Counted from the stretch's first letter, positions 6,468 through 15,758 are shown. The stretch is 44,449 nucleotides of DNA from Candidatus Daviesbacteria bacterium (GCA_016198275.1 JACQIX010000001.1:1-44449); one strand, 5' to 3'. Notes: generated by a model not told the origin, from the letters alone. Numbers and translations: made by a program.

Positions 6468-7658
6468 ATGTTTAACTTTCCGGGTTTGAGAAATTATCTA
6501 AAAATCTTTTCCCCAATTACAATAATCTTACTGATAACTACATTTGTTTTTGGTATTTTTTATTATTCTAATAACCAATATCTAACCAGCAAAATTAATA
6601 CTCTTAAAGCTGAAAATTCTTTAACCAGTAAAAAATTAGCCTCAGTCAGCGGAGAATTGACTGCATTAAAAAGTGAAGATCAACTGGTTCGAAACAATAA
6701 ACTGCAAGAAGAAATAAAAAATATTCAAACTACATATGGTTTGGCAGTTTCAACCTATGAAAAGCTATTGGATGTAAAAACAGTCAGTAAAGATACTACA
6801 GAAATTGATGAAATCTATGCCAGATCATTAAAACTTCTGTCAGAGCGTAACTTTGCCTCATCAGCTGCCCTTCTTTCACAAATTAGTAAACAAATCCAGG
6901 GGGAAAAAGAGAAAGTTTCCGCATCTTTTAATATTGCGGCAAACGTTCCAGTCAATAATGCCGTCCCCCTTTCCGGGTTTAGACGGCAGCAGGTCCAGGT
7001 TGATGGAAGTAATTTTCTGGTGGATATTGTGTCAGCTGATTTAGGGTCAACACGAGTAATTGTGGATACTGCTTCAGATTCGGATTGCTCAAGTAATTGT
7101 CCGGTATTGTCTCTGGGGGATTATGTTTCCAGAAACGGAGCGTTTGCAGGCATTAATGGTTCATACTTTTGTCCGTCCACTTACCCAAGTTGTGCAGGAA
7201 AAGAAAACACCTTTGATTTATTAGTCATGAATAAAAACAAGCATTATTTTAATTCGGACAACAATGTCTACAGTAATAATCCGGCAGTTATTTTTGGCAG
7301 TGGTTGGATTCGGTTTGTGGGCAAGGCACAAGAATGGGGTCGGGATACGGCAGTTGATGGAGTTTTGTCTAATTTTCCTCTACTTGTTTCTGGTAGCAGT
7401 GTAGTTTATTCAGATAACCCTGATCCCAAGTTTAATAGCAAAGGCCCCAGAGGTTTTGTTGCAAATAAAGGAAGCACAGTCTATATTGGCTTTGTTTATA
7501 ATGCCACTATGGGTGAATCAGCCAGGGCTTTGAAAGTTTTGGGTGTGGAAAATGCTATGAATTTAGATGAAGGCGGTTCCACAGCTTTGTGGAGTGGAGG
7601 GTATAAAGCAGGACCAGGGAGAAATATTCCAAACGCGATTTTGTTTGTAAGGAAGTAA
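6468..7658 (+). CDS. Phosphodiester glycosidase (NAGPA-like) family protein, membrane anchored
   Basis: A 396-aa protein with a short cytoplasmic start, one membrane helix (about 16-35), a coiled coil (about 40-90, KINTLKAENSL onward) and a C-terminal phosphodiester glycosidase domain. That domain shows AFAGINGSYFCP, DTAVDGVLSNFPLLV and the terminal NLDEGGSTALW signature. The family hydrolyses glycosidic phosphodiester bonds, so action on surface glycans outside the membrane is inferred. I chose ATG 6468: the longer frame from 6339 begins inside tRNA sequence and would translate tRNA-Gly. Three Cys pairs around SDCSSNC and CPSTYPSC suggest an oxidised extracytoplasmic domain. Confidence 0.82.
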   Translation: MFNFPGLRNYLKIFSPITIILLITTFVFGIFYYSNNQYLTSKINTLKAENSLTSKKLASVSGELTALKSEDQLVRNNKLQEEIKNIQTTYGLAVSTYEKLLDVKTVSKDTTEIDEIYARSLKLLSERNFASSAALLSQISKQIQGEKEKVSASFNIAANVPVNNAVPLSGFRRQQVQVDGSNFLVDIVSADLGSTRVIVDTASDSDCSSNCPVLSLGDYVSRNGAFAGINGSYFCPSTYPSCAGKENTFDLLVMNKNKHYFNSDNNVYSNNPAVIFGSGWIRFVGKAQEWGRDTAVDGVLSNFPLLVSGSSVVYSDNPDPKFNSKGPRGFVANKGSTVYIGFVYNATMGESARALKVLGVENAMNLDEGGSTALWSGGYKAGPGRNIPNAILFVRK

Positions 7659-7673
7659 AGGTTATTAAGTTAA

Positions 7674-9455
7674 TTAATTACTAAGATTCATTTTTCTAAT
7701 GCGGATGTTTTTAGGAGTTACTTCTACAAGTTCTGATTCATCAATATATTCAATTGCATTTTCCAGGCTCATAATTTTTGGAGTATCAAAATGTTTAGAC
7801 GTTCCCTCGCCTGAAGAGCGGTGATTGGTTTGCTGCTTTTCTTTACAGACATTTATACTTATATCATCTCCCCGTGAATTGCTTCCGATGACTTGTCCTT
7901 TATAAACACTCATTCCCGGTCCTACAAACAAAGTTCCCCTATTTTGTGCGCCCACTAAAGCATATAATTTTGTAATCCCTCTTTGATGGGCTACTAATGA
8001 TCCCTGAGCCCTCTCAAATTTCCCATCCAAATCTTCTCTGTATTCATGGTAGGAGCTGCTTATAATACCTAAACCTTTAGTATCTGTAATAAATTGACTT
8101 CTGTAGCCAAAGAATTCTTTGGTAGCAATTAGGAAAAACAGATAAACAATATTATTTTCGGTATTCATATCAAGAAGCTCTGCGTGCCGAAGGCCCATAT
8201 TTTGCATAACTGTTCCTGATAATTCCTCCGGAACCTCAATTGCCACCTTTTCGAATGGAGTTAAGGTTTTTCCGTTTTGCAGCTTTTCTATAACCTGAGG
8301 TTTGCCTACTTGAAATTCATAACCTTCTCTTCGAAGCCTCTCAATTAAAATAGCCAGATGTAATTCTCCCCTGCCGGTGACAATTAGGTCACCTGAGGCG
8401 TCATCTTCTACTTTTAAAGCAACATCAGTTTCAGCTGCTTTGTATAATCTTTCTTTAATCTGCCTGGCAGTTTTAAACTCACCCTCTTGTCCTGCAAAAG
8501 GAGAAGTATTTACACCAAAATTTATCCTGACAGTTGAGTTTTCAATATCTAAAACCGGCAAAGGTTTAGGGTTGGTTGGATCGGCAATAGTTTCTCCTAT
8601 TGTAACATCCGGGATTCCGGATAAAGCGATAATATCGCCTGCAGTAGCTTCTAAAATTTCCACTCTATCTAATCCTTCAAAACCCATTAAAGAGGTCAAC
8701 TTGAATTTTTTTATTATGCCCTCCCTATTTATATGTGCAACTTCTTGCCCTGCTTTTAGGTAACCACAATAAATTCGCCCAGTTGCAATTCTTCCTTTAA
8801 AATTATCATAAATTGTCGAAGTAATTAAAACCTGTAAAGGTTTTTCTATATCAATGTCCGGAGCCGGAATATATTCTAAGATAGCCCTAAAAAGGGGGGA
8901 AATATCATCCATTTTGGAAAGATCAGGTTCTAAGCCTGCTTTTCCGTGTTTTCCAGAGGAATAAATAGTAGGAAAGTAGGCGGTTTCTTCATCTGCCCCA
9001 AGTTCTAAAAATAAATCAAAAGTCTTATTAATAACATAATCGATCCTTGTATCAGGCTTGTCTACTTTACTGATCACTACAATAATTTTATGCTTCATTT
9101 CTAAGGCCTTTTTTAAAACAAATCTGGTTTGTGGCATTGGCCCTTCCTTTGCGTCAATTAGAAGTAAAACACCATCAGCCATTTTCAAAACTCTTTCAAC
9201 TTCACCGCCAAAATCAGCATGTCCGGGGGTGTCTATAATATTAATTTTTGTTCCATTCCAATTGACAGAGGCATTTTTGGAAAAAATTGTGATTCCCCGT
9301 TCTTTTTCCAGGTCATTAGAGTCCATTATAAGTTCGGAATCTTGAGTGAACCGGCTACCAAGCCTGGTATTAGATTGACGAAGCAAGGCATCTACCAAAG
9401 TGGTTTTACCGTGATCAACGTGAGCAATAATAGCAACATTTCTTATGTTATTCAT
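7674..9455 (-). CDS. typA: Ribosome-associated GTPase TypA/BipA
   Basis: Translational GTPase related to EF-G/LepA, acting on the ribosome under stress and in assembly. G1 [10 protein letters not shown] (11-20), switch ERGITI (52-57), G3 [10 protein letters not shown] (75-84), and SKVD at G4 in place of the common NKxD/NKID. Domain 2, two alpha-beta domains and the TypA-specific C-terminal domain ([18 protein letters not shown]) follow. Length 593 aa, typical. It converges on the phosphodiester glycosidase gene with 15 bases between the stops. Confidence 0.96.
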   Translation of the reverse strand: MNNIRNVAIIAHVDHGKTTLVDALLRQSNTRLGSRFTQDSELIMDSNDLEKERGITIFSKNASVNWNGTKINIIDTPGHADFGGEVERVLKMADGVLLLIDAKEGPMPQTRFVLKKALEMKHKIIVVISKVDKPDTRIDYVINKTFDLFLELGADEETAYFPTIYSSGKHGKAGLEPDLSKMDDISPLFRAILEYIPAPDIDIEKPLQVLITSTIYDNFKGRIATGRIYCGYLKAGQEVAHINREGIIKKFKLTSLMGFEGLDRVEILEATAGDIIALSGIPDVTIGETIADPTNPKPLPVLDIENSTVRINFGVNTSPFAGQEGEFKTARQIKERLYKAAETDVALKVEDDASGDLIVTGRGELHLAILIERLRREGYEFQVGKPQVIEKLQNGKTLTPFEKVAIEVPEELSGTVMQNMGLRHAELLDMNTENNIVYLFFLIATKEFFGYRSQFITDTKGLGIISSSYHEYREDLDGKFERAQGSLVAHQRGITKLYALVGAQNRGTLFVGPGMSVYKGQVIGSNSRGDDISINVCKEKQQTNHRSSGEGTSKHFDTPKIMSLENAIEYIDESELVEVTPKNIRIRKMNLSN

Positions 9456-9552
9456 GTCTTAACAAGTAACGCATCATATCATTTTGAGCTTAAAATAACA
9501 ACCTTTTAGTACTTTTTCCAAGTTATTAGTTGGTATTGTCTTGCTGCCTATG

Positions 9553-9583
9553 CAAAAAATCCGGTCTCTTAAAGAGACCGGAT
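9553..9583 (-). terminator. Rho-independent terminator of the DUF378 gene
   Basis: On the minus strand ATCCGGTCTCTT is followed by its complement AAGAGACCGGAT (9559-9583, about 11-12 bp) and then by TTTTTT. It lies 23 bases after the DUF378 stop. This is the clearest intrinsic terminator in the window. Confidence 0.85.
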
Positions 9584-9605
9584 AAAAATTCCGAACCTTA
9601 AGTTG

Positions 9606-9800
9606 CTATTTAGAGCCTTTTGTTGCCATAACGTAAGCCATGTATGCTCCTGCTGTACCCACCACCATATAAACAACTTTGGTTAACATTGAACCTGCCC
9701 CAAAAACCATTTCTACAACATTTAGATTAACCAATCCTACCAATCCCCAATTAAGCGCTCCTACAACCAATACCCAACCCACCAGCTGTTTTATTGACAT
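9606..9800 (-). CDS. DUF378-family small membrane protein
   Basis: A 64-aa protein with two membrane helices (about 7-27 and 38-58). It contains the family hallmark GALNWGLVGLVNLNVVEMVFG. Function unknown. The start is certain: a perfect Shine-Dalgarno AAGGAGGTGAT lies 6 bases upstream (9807-9817), in contrast to the leaderless starts of many neighbours. Monocistronic, with its own terminator. Confidence 0.88.
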   Translation of the reverse strand: MSIKQLVGWVLVVGALNWGLVGLVNLNVVEMVFGAGSMLTKVVYMVVGTAGAYMAYVMATKGSK

Positions 9801-9806
9801 ATTGTT

Positions 9807-9817
9807 ATCACCTCCTT
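9807..9817 (-). promoter_or_regulatory. Perfect Shine-Dalgarno sequence
   Basis: AAGGAGGTGAT on the minus strand is complementary to the full canonical 16S tail, 6 bases before the ATG of the DUF378 gene. Confidence 0.85.
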
Positions 9818-9931
9818 AAATTGTCCTAACTTTATTGTTGGCACATAACTGGTCCAGAGTCAAGATAGCCGAAATGGAGATATTTAGGGTATAATGGGTA
9901 AGAGTACACTCATGATTGGGGGGTGATATTT

Positions 9932-10180
9932 TTGGATAATCCAATAGGTAAAGTAGTTCATTATTACGATAAACTGGGAGTGGCAATAATTGATCTTGTG
10001 TCCGGTGGATTAAAGGTGGGCAGTGAAGTCAAGTTTAAAAGAGGAAATGAAGAATTCAGTCAAAAGATAGAGTTTTTGCAAATTGATCACCTATCTGTTG
10101 GTGAAGTTAAAAAGGGAGATTCTTTTGGAGTAAAAGTTAATCAACCCACTAAAGTAGGAACCGAAGTCTATCTGATTTAA
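9932..10180 (+). CDS. Small elongation-factor-domain-2-like beta-barrel protein
   Basis: About 82 aa forming a single predicted beta-barrel: IGKVVHYYDKLGVAIIDL, then LKVGSEVKFKRGNEEF, then IDHLSVGEVKKGDSFGVKV, then VGTEVYLI. The pattern resembles the second domain of translational GTPases (EF-Tu/IF2) found alone in many CPR and archaeal genomes. No catalytic motif. The frame can open at GTG 9923, but I prefer TTG 9932: a strong Shine-Dalgarno GGGGGTGAT (9919-9927) precedes it by 4-5 bases and would fall inside the coding region if GTG were used. Function unknown. Confidence 0.72.
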   Translation: MDNPIGKVVHYYDKLGVAIIDLVSGGLKVGSEVKFKRGNEEFSQKIEFLQIDHLSVGEVKKGDSFGVKVNQPTKVGTEVYLI

Positions 10181-10218
10181 GATTTACGGCATAAAGAATC
10201 TAAGAATTTAGTTAATAT

Positions 10219-10289
10219 TGCGGGATCGTCTAATGGTAGGACGACAGACTTTGGATCTGTCTATCATGGTTCGAATCCATGTCCCGCAG
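10219..10289 (+). tRNA. tRNA-Gln (TTG)
   Basis: Acceptor TGCGGGA/TCCCGCA, D-stem GTC/GAC, anticodon stem ACAGA/TCTGT with loop CTTTGGA (anticodon TTG), T-arm CATGG-TTCGAAT-CCATG, discriminator G. It is followed by CCA (10290-10292), making it the only tRNA here with an encoded CCA. A decayed serine recombinase gene ends inside it, so it is the likely integration site of the island. Confidence 0.93.
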
Positions 10290-11287
10290 CCAACTAAGAT
10301 CGGTGGGTACTAAATTGTTCTTTTGGAGCATAAAGAGGCGCTTTTCGTCTAGTCCGAGTGGATTAATCTGTTTTCTATACTCCGGAGTAAAAGCAAAGTA
10401 CTCTTTTTTCAGTTTCAGAGCCAAAATCTTATCTTTTAACAGGAAGTTCGAGCCAAGTTTAGAGAAAATATAGCGTTTCATTGGATCTTCTCCAAATTCA
10501 AAGTGTAGTCGAGCATAATAAGCGAAGTTAAATGTTTCATCCATTAGCTCGACCCATTCGTCTGCCTGCCTATTTGTTTCAGTGAGTAGCTCCTCTAATC
10601 TTCTAATCTCTTTTTCAATCCGCCTCTTTTCCCCATCAAACAATTCATCATCAATCTGTTTTCTAATCCTAAGCCTGGTTAGATTTCTCATTTCTTCTCT
10701 TGTATCTTCAATTTGCTGATGAATGTTTTTATAAGAGAGTTGTTCTACTTTTGCTTCGTGTTCATTAACATAATCCAGGTACTTTAAAGCCCAATCTTTA
10801 AATTCTTCTGGAATGGTAATTTTTGATAAATATTGATCAATTTGTTCTTCAATATCTTTATCTCTGATATATGGTTGGCTGCACTTAATTTTAGGATTCT
10901 TTTTAGTGCAGCGGTAGTAGGTATATACGGCTGTATTTTTAGTCTTGGGATAATATTTAGTCTTTGTTTCAGCTGTAATCATTGATCCGCATTCACCACA
11001 GCGAATTATGGTGGTTAAGGGAAATGAGTGTACTTGCTGTCTGGGTTTTCCTTCTTGACCAAGTACAATTTGTAATTTATCAAATTCTTCTACAGTTAGC
11101 ATTTTCGGGTGTTTGCCTTGATATTCCTTCCCATCGTATTGGATGATCCCTCAATAAAAAGAATTAGTTAAAAGATGATAAATTGAGGAACGAGATAATG
11201 GTTGACCGCCTCTTTTTTTAAACATGAGGCTTTTATATCCCCATTCGTTATTAAGTTTATTCAATGCCTCTAAAACTGTTAGACGAC

Positions 11288-11817
11288 TGAAAACCGCAGC
11301 GAGCCCCGCACTCTCAGTGCGGGGGTGAATGCGGTAGGCACAAAACTGGTAGGGTAAAATGTAGTGGTATGGATCTTCTAAAATCCAGCCATTCAGTCAC
11401 AGAAATTGTATATCATTTCACCTTCATACCTAAATACCGAAGAAGAAGGTTGGTAGGTAATTTAAAACAGACTCTGTTGGGGATGATTAAGTTTTGTGCC
11501 CAAGTGAATGAATGGAAGATATTGGAACTTAACATCCAGCCAGATCATGTGCATCTGCTCATCCAAACCAAAGGTAATGACTGCCCATCAGAGATCATGC
11601 AACTAATCAAGGGAGGAACATCAAAAAAACTCAGGGAAATGTATCCAGGGTTGGTGGAGAATACCTTTGCCAAATCATTCTGGGCAGATGAGTATTACTG
11701 TGGAACTGTGGGAAAAAGAGACCTGGAACAGGTTTCAAAGTATGTCAGGGACCAGGACAAACATTATGTGAAGGAACCAGGGTGAAGAACCCGCGGGCTC
11801 TCAGCCCGCGGAGTGAT
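11288..11817 (+). mobile_element. IS200/IS605-type element (tnpA only)
   Basis: A compact element inserted in the serine recombinase gene. Ends carry matching subterminal hairpins. The left one is CCCCGCACT-CTC-AGTGCGGGG (11304-11324), the right one CCGCGGGCT-CTC-AGCCCGCGG (11791-11811). Both are 9 bp with the same CTC loop. There are no inverted terminal repeats, as expected for single-strand transposition by HUH enzymes. Boundaries are approximate, judged from where recombinase homology stops and resumes. Confidence 0.82.
11369..11785 (+). CDS. tnpA: IS200-like HUH transposase TnpA
   Basis: A 138-aa Y1-type transposase that cuts and joins single-stranded DNA at hairpin-marked ends. The HUH metal motif is HVH (60-62, in QPDHVHLLIQ), and the catalytic tyrosine is probably Tyr125 with Gln129 (KYVRDQDKHY). 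YHFTFIPKYRRRRLVG near the start is the family hallmark. Full length, apparently intact. The gene lies between its two hairpins and has no accessory tnpB partner. Confidence 0.93.
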   Translation: MDLLKSSHSVTEIVYHFTFIPKYRRRRLVGNLKQTLLGMIKFCAQVNEWKILELNIQPDHVHLLIQTKGNDCPSEIMQLIKGGTSKKLREMYPGLVENTFAKSFWADEYYCGTVGKRDLEQVSKYVRDQDKHYVKEPG

Positions 11818-12072
11818 CCGTTGCAGCTACTTCTCTAAAAGCTCTTTGAAGTATTGGGAAGCGTTTAGGATCAGCAATAATGGTTTTATCTTCTTTGTTA
11901 TTTAAATATCCAGCCGGAGCCATGTTTGGTCTCCATCCATCCTCTAGCTTCATTCTGTTGCCTCGTTTGACATTCACGGATAGCTGATCTACATAGTATT
12001 TAGATTGCCCAAACTGGATATTTAACATCCACTTACCTTGAGGAGTATTTTCAAAAGTGTAGGTAGGAAATA

Positions 12073-12213
12073 CTAAATCTTTTTCAACTCCCTGCTTAAA
12101 GTTGTATCTGACCTGCCTAACAGCCTGCCGATTTCTCTTAAAGATTTTCCTTGTTCATTTAAACAAAAAAGTTGTTCTCTTTCTTCCAAGCTTAAGTGCT
12201 TGTATTTAGTCAA
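12073..12213 (-). pseudogene. IS30 transposase remnant (N-terminal 46 codons)
   Basis: Starts at TTG 12213 behind GGAGGTG and reads TKYKHLSLEEREQLF..., then REIGRLLGRSDTTLSRELKK before TAG at 12073. This is the DNA-binding N-terminus of an IS30 transposase, clearly related to but different from the full copy at 13187-14191. Everything after the first helix-turn-helix is gone. The gene breaks off where serine recombinase sequence begins (about 12085). Confidence 0.82.
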
Positions 12214-12243
12214 ACTAATACACCTCCTTCAGGTACTAGATTT

Positions 12244-12275
12244 TACCTGAAGTGCTGCACTTCGTTTTAGAACTT
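12244..12275 (-). repeat. IS30 end copy (remnant element)
   Basis: TACCTGAAGTGCTGCACTTC and the following GTTTTAGAACTTA are the same as the segment beside the full IS30 copy at 14224-14256. This is the 5' terminus of the remnant element. Confidence 0.75.
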
Positions 12276-12410
12276 ATCAGTCTGACCATATTTTATGTTC
12301 CAAAAGAACAATTTGGTGCCTACGCAAATAGTGGGGTATAATTTGGTTGGAAAGTAGTCCGAATGTGATCCCAGATGGCCAACATAGAAAGATTAAATTG
12401 TTATAACAGT

Positions 12411-13154
12411 CTAATCAAGAGTGTATTTGGTAAAAGGGATTAGACTGGCTCTTTTTCGGCTAAATACCGTTCCAATAGTCCCAAGCAATTCAATTCTTGC
12501 GTATTCTATTACAGCTGCTTTAGGCGTATGTACCGGAATTATTTGCAATATACTACTCTCAGGAATACTATCTTGGTATTTGCCCAAAATATGCATGACA
12601 CGCATTAAATGTGCTGGGTGAGAAATCATGGCAATTCTTCTTGGGGGACTTCCATCAGGACGGAGTGGAAATTGTAACCCTTCTGTTTGATCCTCTGTAT
12701 GAATAATCGGTTTCCTTTCACCTAGTCTGTTAGTAAATTCCTCATACATTACCAGCTTGCTATCAGGTATTTTAAAAAGGCCTGCCTGTTTAAGTACTCC
12801 AAAAGTGTGTCGGATATGGGCATTTTGCCAGTTTGTGGATGTATACATTAAAAATGGCCCGAAGTTTTCATATTCTTGAGAAGTTAGATTCCTCGATGCT
12901 TTTTTAACTCCGGTTTGGTCCTCCATTCTTTTAGCAGCGATCGTACCAATTAATGCATAAGCAAATCTGATTTTGGCCCGGTCCATTTTCCTAGACCAAG
13001 GATATTTATGATACTGGAAATCTTCCAAATCAGTTTTACCCGGCTCAAGCAGATTGTAACTGTAAGGCCCAGGACCGGAATAAACATAGACTACATCTGT
13101 ATCTGAATTGATTGGAGGTCTGTTATAGGTTGCTGACTCGAATGTCTGAATCAT
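12411..13154 (-). CDS. DUF218/YdcF-like protein, tentative
   Basis: A 247-aa soluble protein. VVYVYSGPGPY near the start and RRIAMISHPAHLMRVMHIL (about 172-190) resemble the two conserved stretches of the DUF218 (SanA/YdcF/ElyC) fold, which often acts on envelope precursors. The match is weak and function is not assigned. It lies between an IS30 remnant and a full IS30 copy in the same orientation, so it may be cargo moved or trapped by them. No signal peptide is visible. Confidence 0.45.
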   Translation of the reverse strand: MIQTFESATYNRPPINSDTDVVYVYSGPGPYSYNLLEPGKTDLEDFQYHKYPWSRKMDRAKIRFAYALIGTIAAKRMEDQTGVKKASRNLTSQEYENFGPFLMYTSTNWQNAHIRHTFGVLKQAGLFKIPDSKLVMYEEFTNRLGERKPIIHTEDQTEGLQFPLRPDGSPPRRIAMISHPAHLMRVMHILGKYQDSIPESSILQIIPVHTPKAAVIEYARIELLGTIGTVFSRKRASLIPFTKYTLD

Positions 13155-13164
13155 TCCTTAATTC

Positions 13165-14250
13165 TAGGTGGAAGTGCAGCAGTTAATCAGGTAAGTACCT
13201 CCATCATTCTCTCATATGGTGTCAAAAATCCCAAACATTTCCTGGGTGTTGAATTTAATCTGTACTCCAACTCTTTAATCTGATTCTTTGTTAGATTATC
13301 CAGACTGACCCCTTTGGGAATATACCTTCTAATCCTACCATTGGTATTTTCAACAGTCCCTTTCTCCCAGGATGCATACGAGTGACAGAAGAACACAGCT
13401 ATTCCTAACTTGTGGGCAATCTCCTGATGGTTGGTATTTTCTGCTCCATTGTCAGTTGTCAAAGTACCTCTGGCAATATCCGGAAACTCTGTTAATCTTT
13501 TGATTAAACTCTTGGCTTTTGAATCAGCAGATCTACTGGTAAGGGAAAGTAATGTTAACCTGGTTAACCTCTCCACAGTCACAGACAGGGCAGTTTTGTC
13601 TGTTTGTTTGCCAATGACATTATCTGTTTCCCAATGACCAACCTCAGTCCTTAAACTAACTATCTCTGGCCTTTGCTCGATTGAGACAGCATTAGGTATT
13701 TTTGAGGCTCTCTGGACTCTTCTGCCTCCCTTTTTCATCCGAGTCTTCCTGGCATGAGGCAACAACTTCCACAACTTGTATTTTCTACCCTGTTTGGAGT
13801 AGATATACTGGTAAACTGCCTCTGTGCAGATACTTTTACCAGGATGGAGTTTTGGTAACCTACCCGAGATTTGTTCCGGAGTCCAATGAAAAGGCTTCCT
13901 TAAATGTTCCCGAACATATAACCAAATTAAGGTTTCTTTTAGAGGGGCTTTTGTCCTTTGTTTAATTCCTCTTTTTAAAGCTTTTGCATGAGCCTTGCAG
14001 GGAACATACCTAAAAATCAGATACTCATTTGACCTTTTACCTAGTCCTGTTTTGTTTCTTTTTAACTCTCTGCCAATGGTGACATCTGATCTGCCTAAAA
14101 TCCTACCAATCTCCCTTTTAGATATTCCTTGAGATTTTAAAGCATATAGCTTTTCTCTTTCTTCCAAGCTTAAGTGCTTGTATTTACCCAAACTAATACA
14201 CCTCCTTCAGGTACAATATTTTACCTGAAGTGCTGCACTTCGTTTTAGAA
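13165..14250 (-). mobile_element. IS30-family insertion sequence, complete
   Basis: Inverted ends share GAAGTGCAGCA(G/C)TT: left at 13171-13184, right as AAGTGCTGCACTTC at 14230-14243. One transposase gene fills the interior. Exact outermost bases and target duplication are not resolved. Confidence 0.8.
13187..14191 (-). CDS. IS30-family transposase
   Basis: A 334-aa transposase with N-terminal helix-turn-helix (KYKHLSLEEREKLYALKSQG, then REIGRILGRSDVTIGREL) and a DDE core: GHWETDNVIG (first D), LTTDNGAEN (second D) and the WEKGTVENTNGRIRRYIPKG block with the catalytic E. Full length for IS30. The start is TTG at 14191 with AAGGAGGTG 7 bases upstream. It should be active if the element ends are intact. 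Confidence 0.95.
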   Translation of the reverse strand: MGKYKHLSLEEREKLYALKSQGISKREIGRILGRSDVTIGRELKRNKTGLGKRSNEYLIFRYVPCKAHAKALKRGIKQRTKAPLKETLIWLYVREHLRKPFHWTPEQISGRLPKLHPGKSICTEAVYQYIYSKQGRKYKLWKLLPHARKTRMKKGGRRVQRASKIPNAVSIEQRPEIVSLRTEVGHWETDNVIGKQTDKTALSVTVERLTRLTLLSLTSRSADSKAKSLIKRLTEFPDIARGTLTTDNGAENTNHQEIAHKLGIAVFFCHSYASWEKGTVENTNGRIRRYIPKGVSLDNLTKNQIKELEYRLNSTPRKCLGFLTPYERMMEVLT

Positions 14251-14267
14251 CTTAAGTATGGTTCAAT

Positions 14268-14612
14268 ATGAATACACCAGAAGAACCGAAATTCGATCCG
14301 CGTTTCCCGCCAGGGCTTGGTAGTTGGAGAAAACCAGTCGACGCGTCCGACCAAGGTTTAGCCATTACCGAGCAGCAGCCGTTTGGTGGTGGGCTCAATA
14401 AGCCTGAGCCTCAGCCGCCTCGAGACATCGGGGCTTGCGAACAACACAATCCTGCTGGCGACACAGATGTATCCGAATCTGAGACCGCAAAGGAGACGGC
14501 ACGCAAACTGTGCGAAACGGAACCTGTTGAGAACACTCTGTCTCACACGTCCCGCAGTCCCGTCAAACCCGACTTTCCAGCTCCACCTCAATTCGCAAAC
14601 GTTCTTTACTGA
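14268..14612 (+). CDS. Hypothetical protein, GC-rich, doubtful
   Basis: A 114-aa proline- and glutamate-rich frame with no recognisable domain. It starts just beyond the IS30 end in a segment distinctly richer in G+C than the rest of the window. Low complexity and overlapping open frames on both strands make it uncertain that it is translated. Confidence 0.35.
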   Translation: MNTPEEPKFDPRFPPGLGSWRKPVDASDQGLAITEQQPFGGGLNKPEPQPPRDIGACEQHNPAGDTDVSESETAKETARKLCETEPVENTLSHTSRSPVKPDFPAPPQFANVLY

Positions 14613-14735
14613 GACTTAGTCTTCCACAGGCGATGGCAGATGAAAGAAGCGGATACCCCAATTGCCGTATGCGCAATAGCCTGGGTATTGATAGGAAACC
14701 AAGTTAGTCCCTACATAAATGAAGACGCCAAGGAA
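14613..14735. other. GC-rich gap within the foreign segment
   Basis: No gene, RNA or terminator recognised. Base composition matches the two flanking hypothetical frames. Confidence 0.4.
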
Positions 14736-15758
14736 TTAGTCGCAGGAGGTTATGCCCGGCCAGCCAAGGATTGAACCGAGTTTCAATAAGCAGCCGGCTT
14801 CACATATTTCTAATGTAGCAGACGATGAATAAGATGCCCCTAAAAACGAGCCCCGAACGATGCGCCGCATCTCGTCGTCATTAATTTCACCCAGCGGAGT
14901 TAAATCTATTTGCGCGGCATTAGGCACAGCGATTATCTTCCGTCCTTTGAAGGGGCATACACACTGCCTGCCTACTAACGGCCCGCTCCTCAGCACTTCC
15001 AGATGGGCCAGGTGCCGCCACCACTTTGGAAATGATCCCTCTTTGTTAGACAGGAAATAGCTAGGCAGGTCTTTCATTACCTTAACATAATGGTCCTCCG
15101 CATATTTGATCAAACCATAGTCAACGAAAACCACAGGCTCGCCTGACTGATCTCGCAAGAACCGAAAAAGGGAACGAATCGGCAGTTGAAAACGGCCTTC
15201 ACGATCGGCCGCTTCATTCTTAGTGTATATGTAATCAGCTTGCCAACGCATATAGGAGTAAAGGTTCTCAGGTTTGGAAAACATGCTCGCCCCTAGCGAC
15301 GCCAGCGACCAATGCAGAATACGGTTCCAATTTAATGGCTCTTCTAACACACTGGGTAGGTCTCCTAGCATCATGTTTTCAATGGAAGCAATCACCTGTC
15401 GCGCCTTTGCCATATTTCGCTTGATTTCGTCTTCCAAGCTTTGCTCAGGGATATGGAATCTCAGGTGGGCGAGACAACCATACCGCGCTATCTTCTCAAA
15501 TGGATGCACGGCCTCTTCTACGAAGGAGCCATCATCGGAGAGACAACTGACATCAGTGAGGCAGCTCAGTACTAAAGCCTGCCTCTCTATTGCGTCAGGA
15601 ATGTTCGCAAGACTGCGAAGTGGCTCTTGTAAGCCCGAAGGGATTTCATCCCTGAGAATACTGTCGGCGTCTAAGGGCAGATTTCGTGGCTCAATTCCTA
15701 TATCTCTCGAAGACTCCATCTCGGCTAGGTGGCAATTTGTGTAATAACAGGAATCCAT
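14736..15758 (-). CDS. Hypothetical protein in a GC-rich foreign segment
   Basis: A 340-aa predicted soluble protein with no family I recognise. It is rich in Leu, Arg and Ser, with a Cys cluster near each end (CYYTNCH at 4-10; CVCPF about 270). The codon use includes GCG/CGC-rich stretches unlike the neighbouring AT-rich genes. This and its position next to IS30 suggest recent arrival from another organism. Length and long uninterrupted frame argue that it is real. Confidence 0.6.
   Translation of the reverse strand: MDSCYYTNCHLAEMESSRDIGIEPRNLPLDADSILRDEIPSGLQEPLRSLANIPDAIERQALVLSCLTDVSCLSDDGSFVEEAVHPFEKIARYGCLAHLRFHIPEQSLEDEIKRNMAKARQVIASIENMMLGDLPSVLEEPLNWNRILHWSLASLGASMFSKPENLYSYMRWQADYIYTKNEAADREGRFQLPIRSLFRFLRDQSGEPVVFVDYGLIKYAEDHYVKVMKDLPSYFLSNKEGSFPKWWRHLAHLEVLRSGPLVGRQCVCPFKGRKIIAVPNAAQIDLTPLGEINDDEMRRIVRGSFLGASYSSSATLEICEAGCLLKLGSILGWPGITSCD

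Larger units (their letters stand above)
10230..12090 (-). pseudogene. Large serine recombinase, fragmented
   Basis: Remains of a large serine integrase. The 12090-11820 piece carries TPQGKWMLNIQFGQSKYYVDQLSVNVKRG and GWRPNMAPAGYLNN, the end of the resolvase domain and start of the recombinase domain. An IS200-like element then interrupts it. From about 11287 the frame resumes with LTVLEALNKLNNEWGYK, hits an in-frame TGA at 11151-11153 (FY*GIIQYDGKEY), and continues through 11102-10230. That last part carries the zinc ribbon (Cys35, 38, 65, 74 counted from 11102) and a coiled coil. The catalytic-serine N-terminus is missing, cut at the IS30 remnant. The C-terminus (DMDSNHDRQIQ) is antisense tRNA-Gln. 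Not functional. Confidence 0.85.

Noticed and set aside
11151-11153. TGA as a sense codon, as in some CPR groups
   Set aside because: TGA is a true stop in rplK and other genes here. The recombinase is already broken in two other ways.
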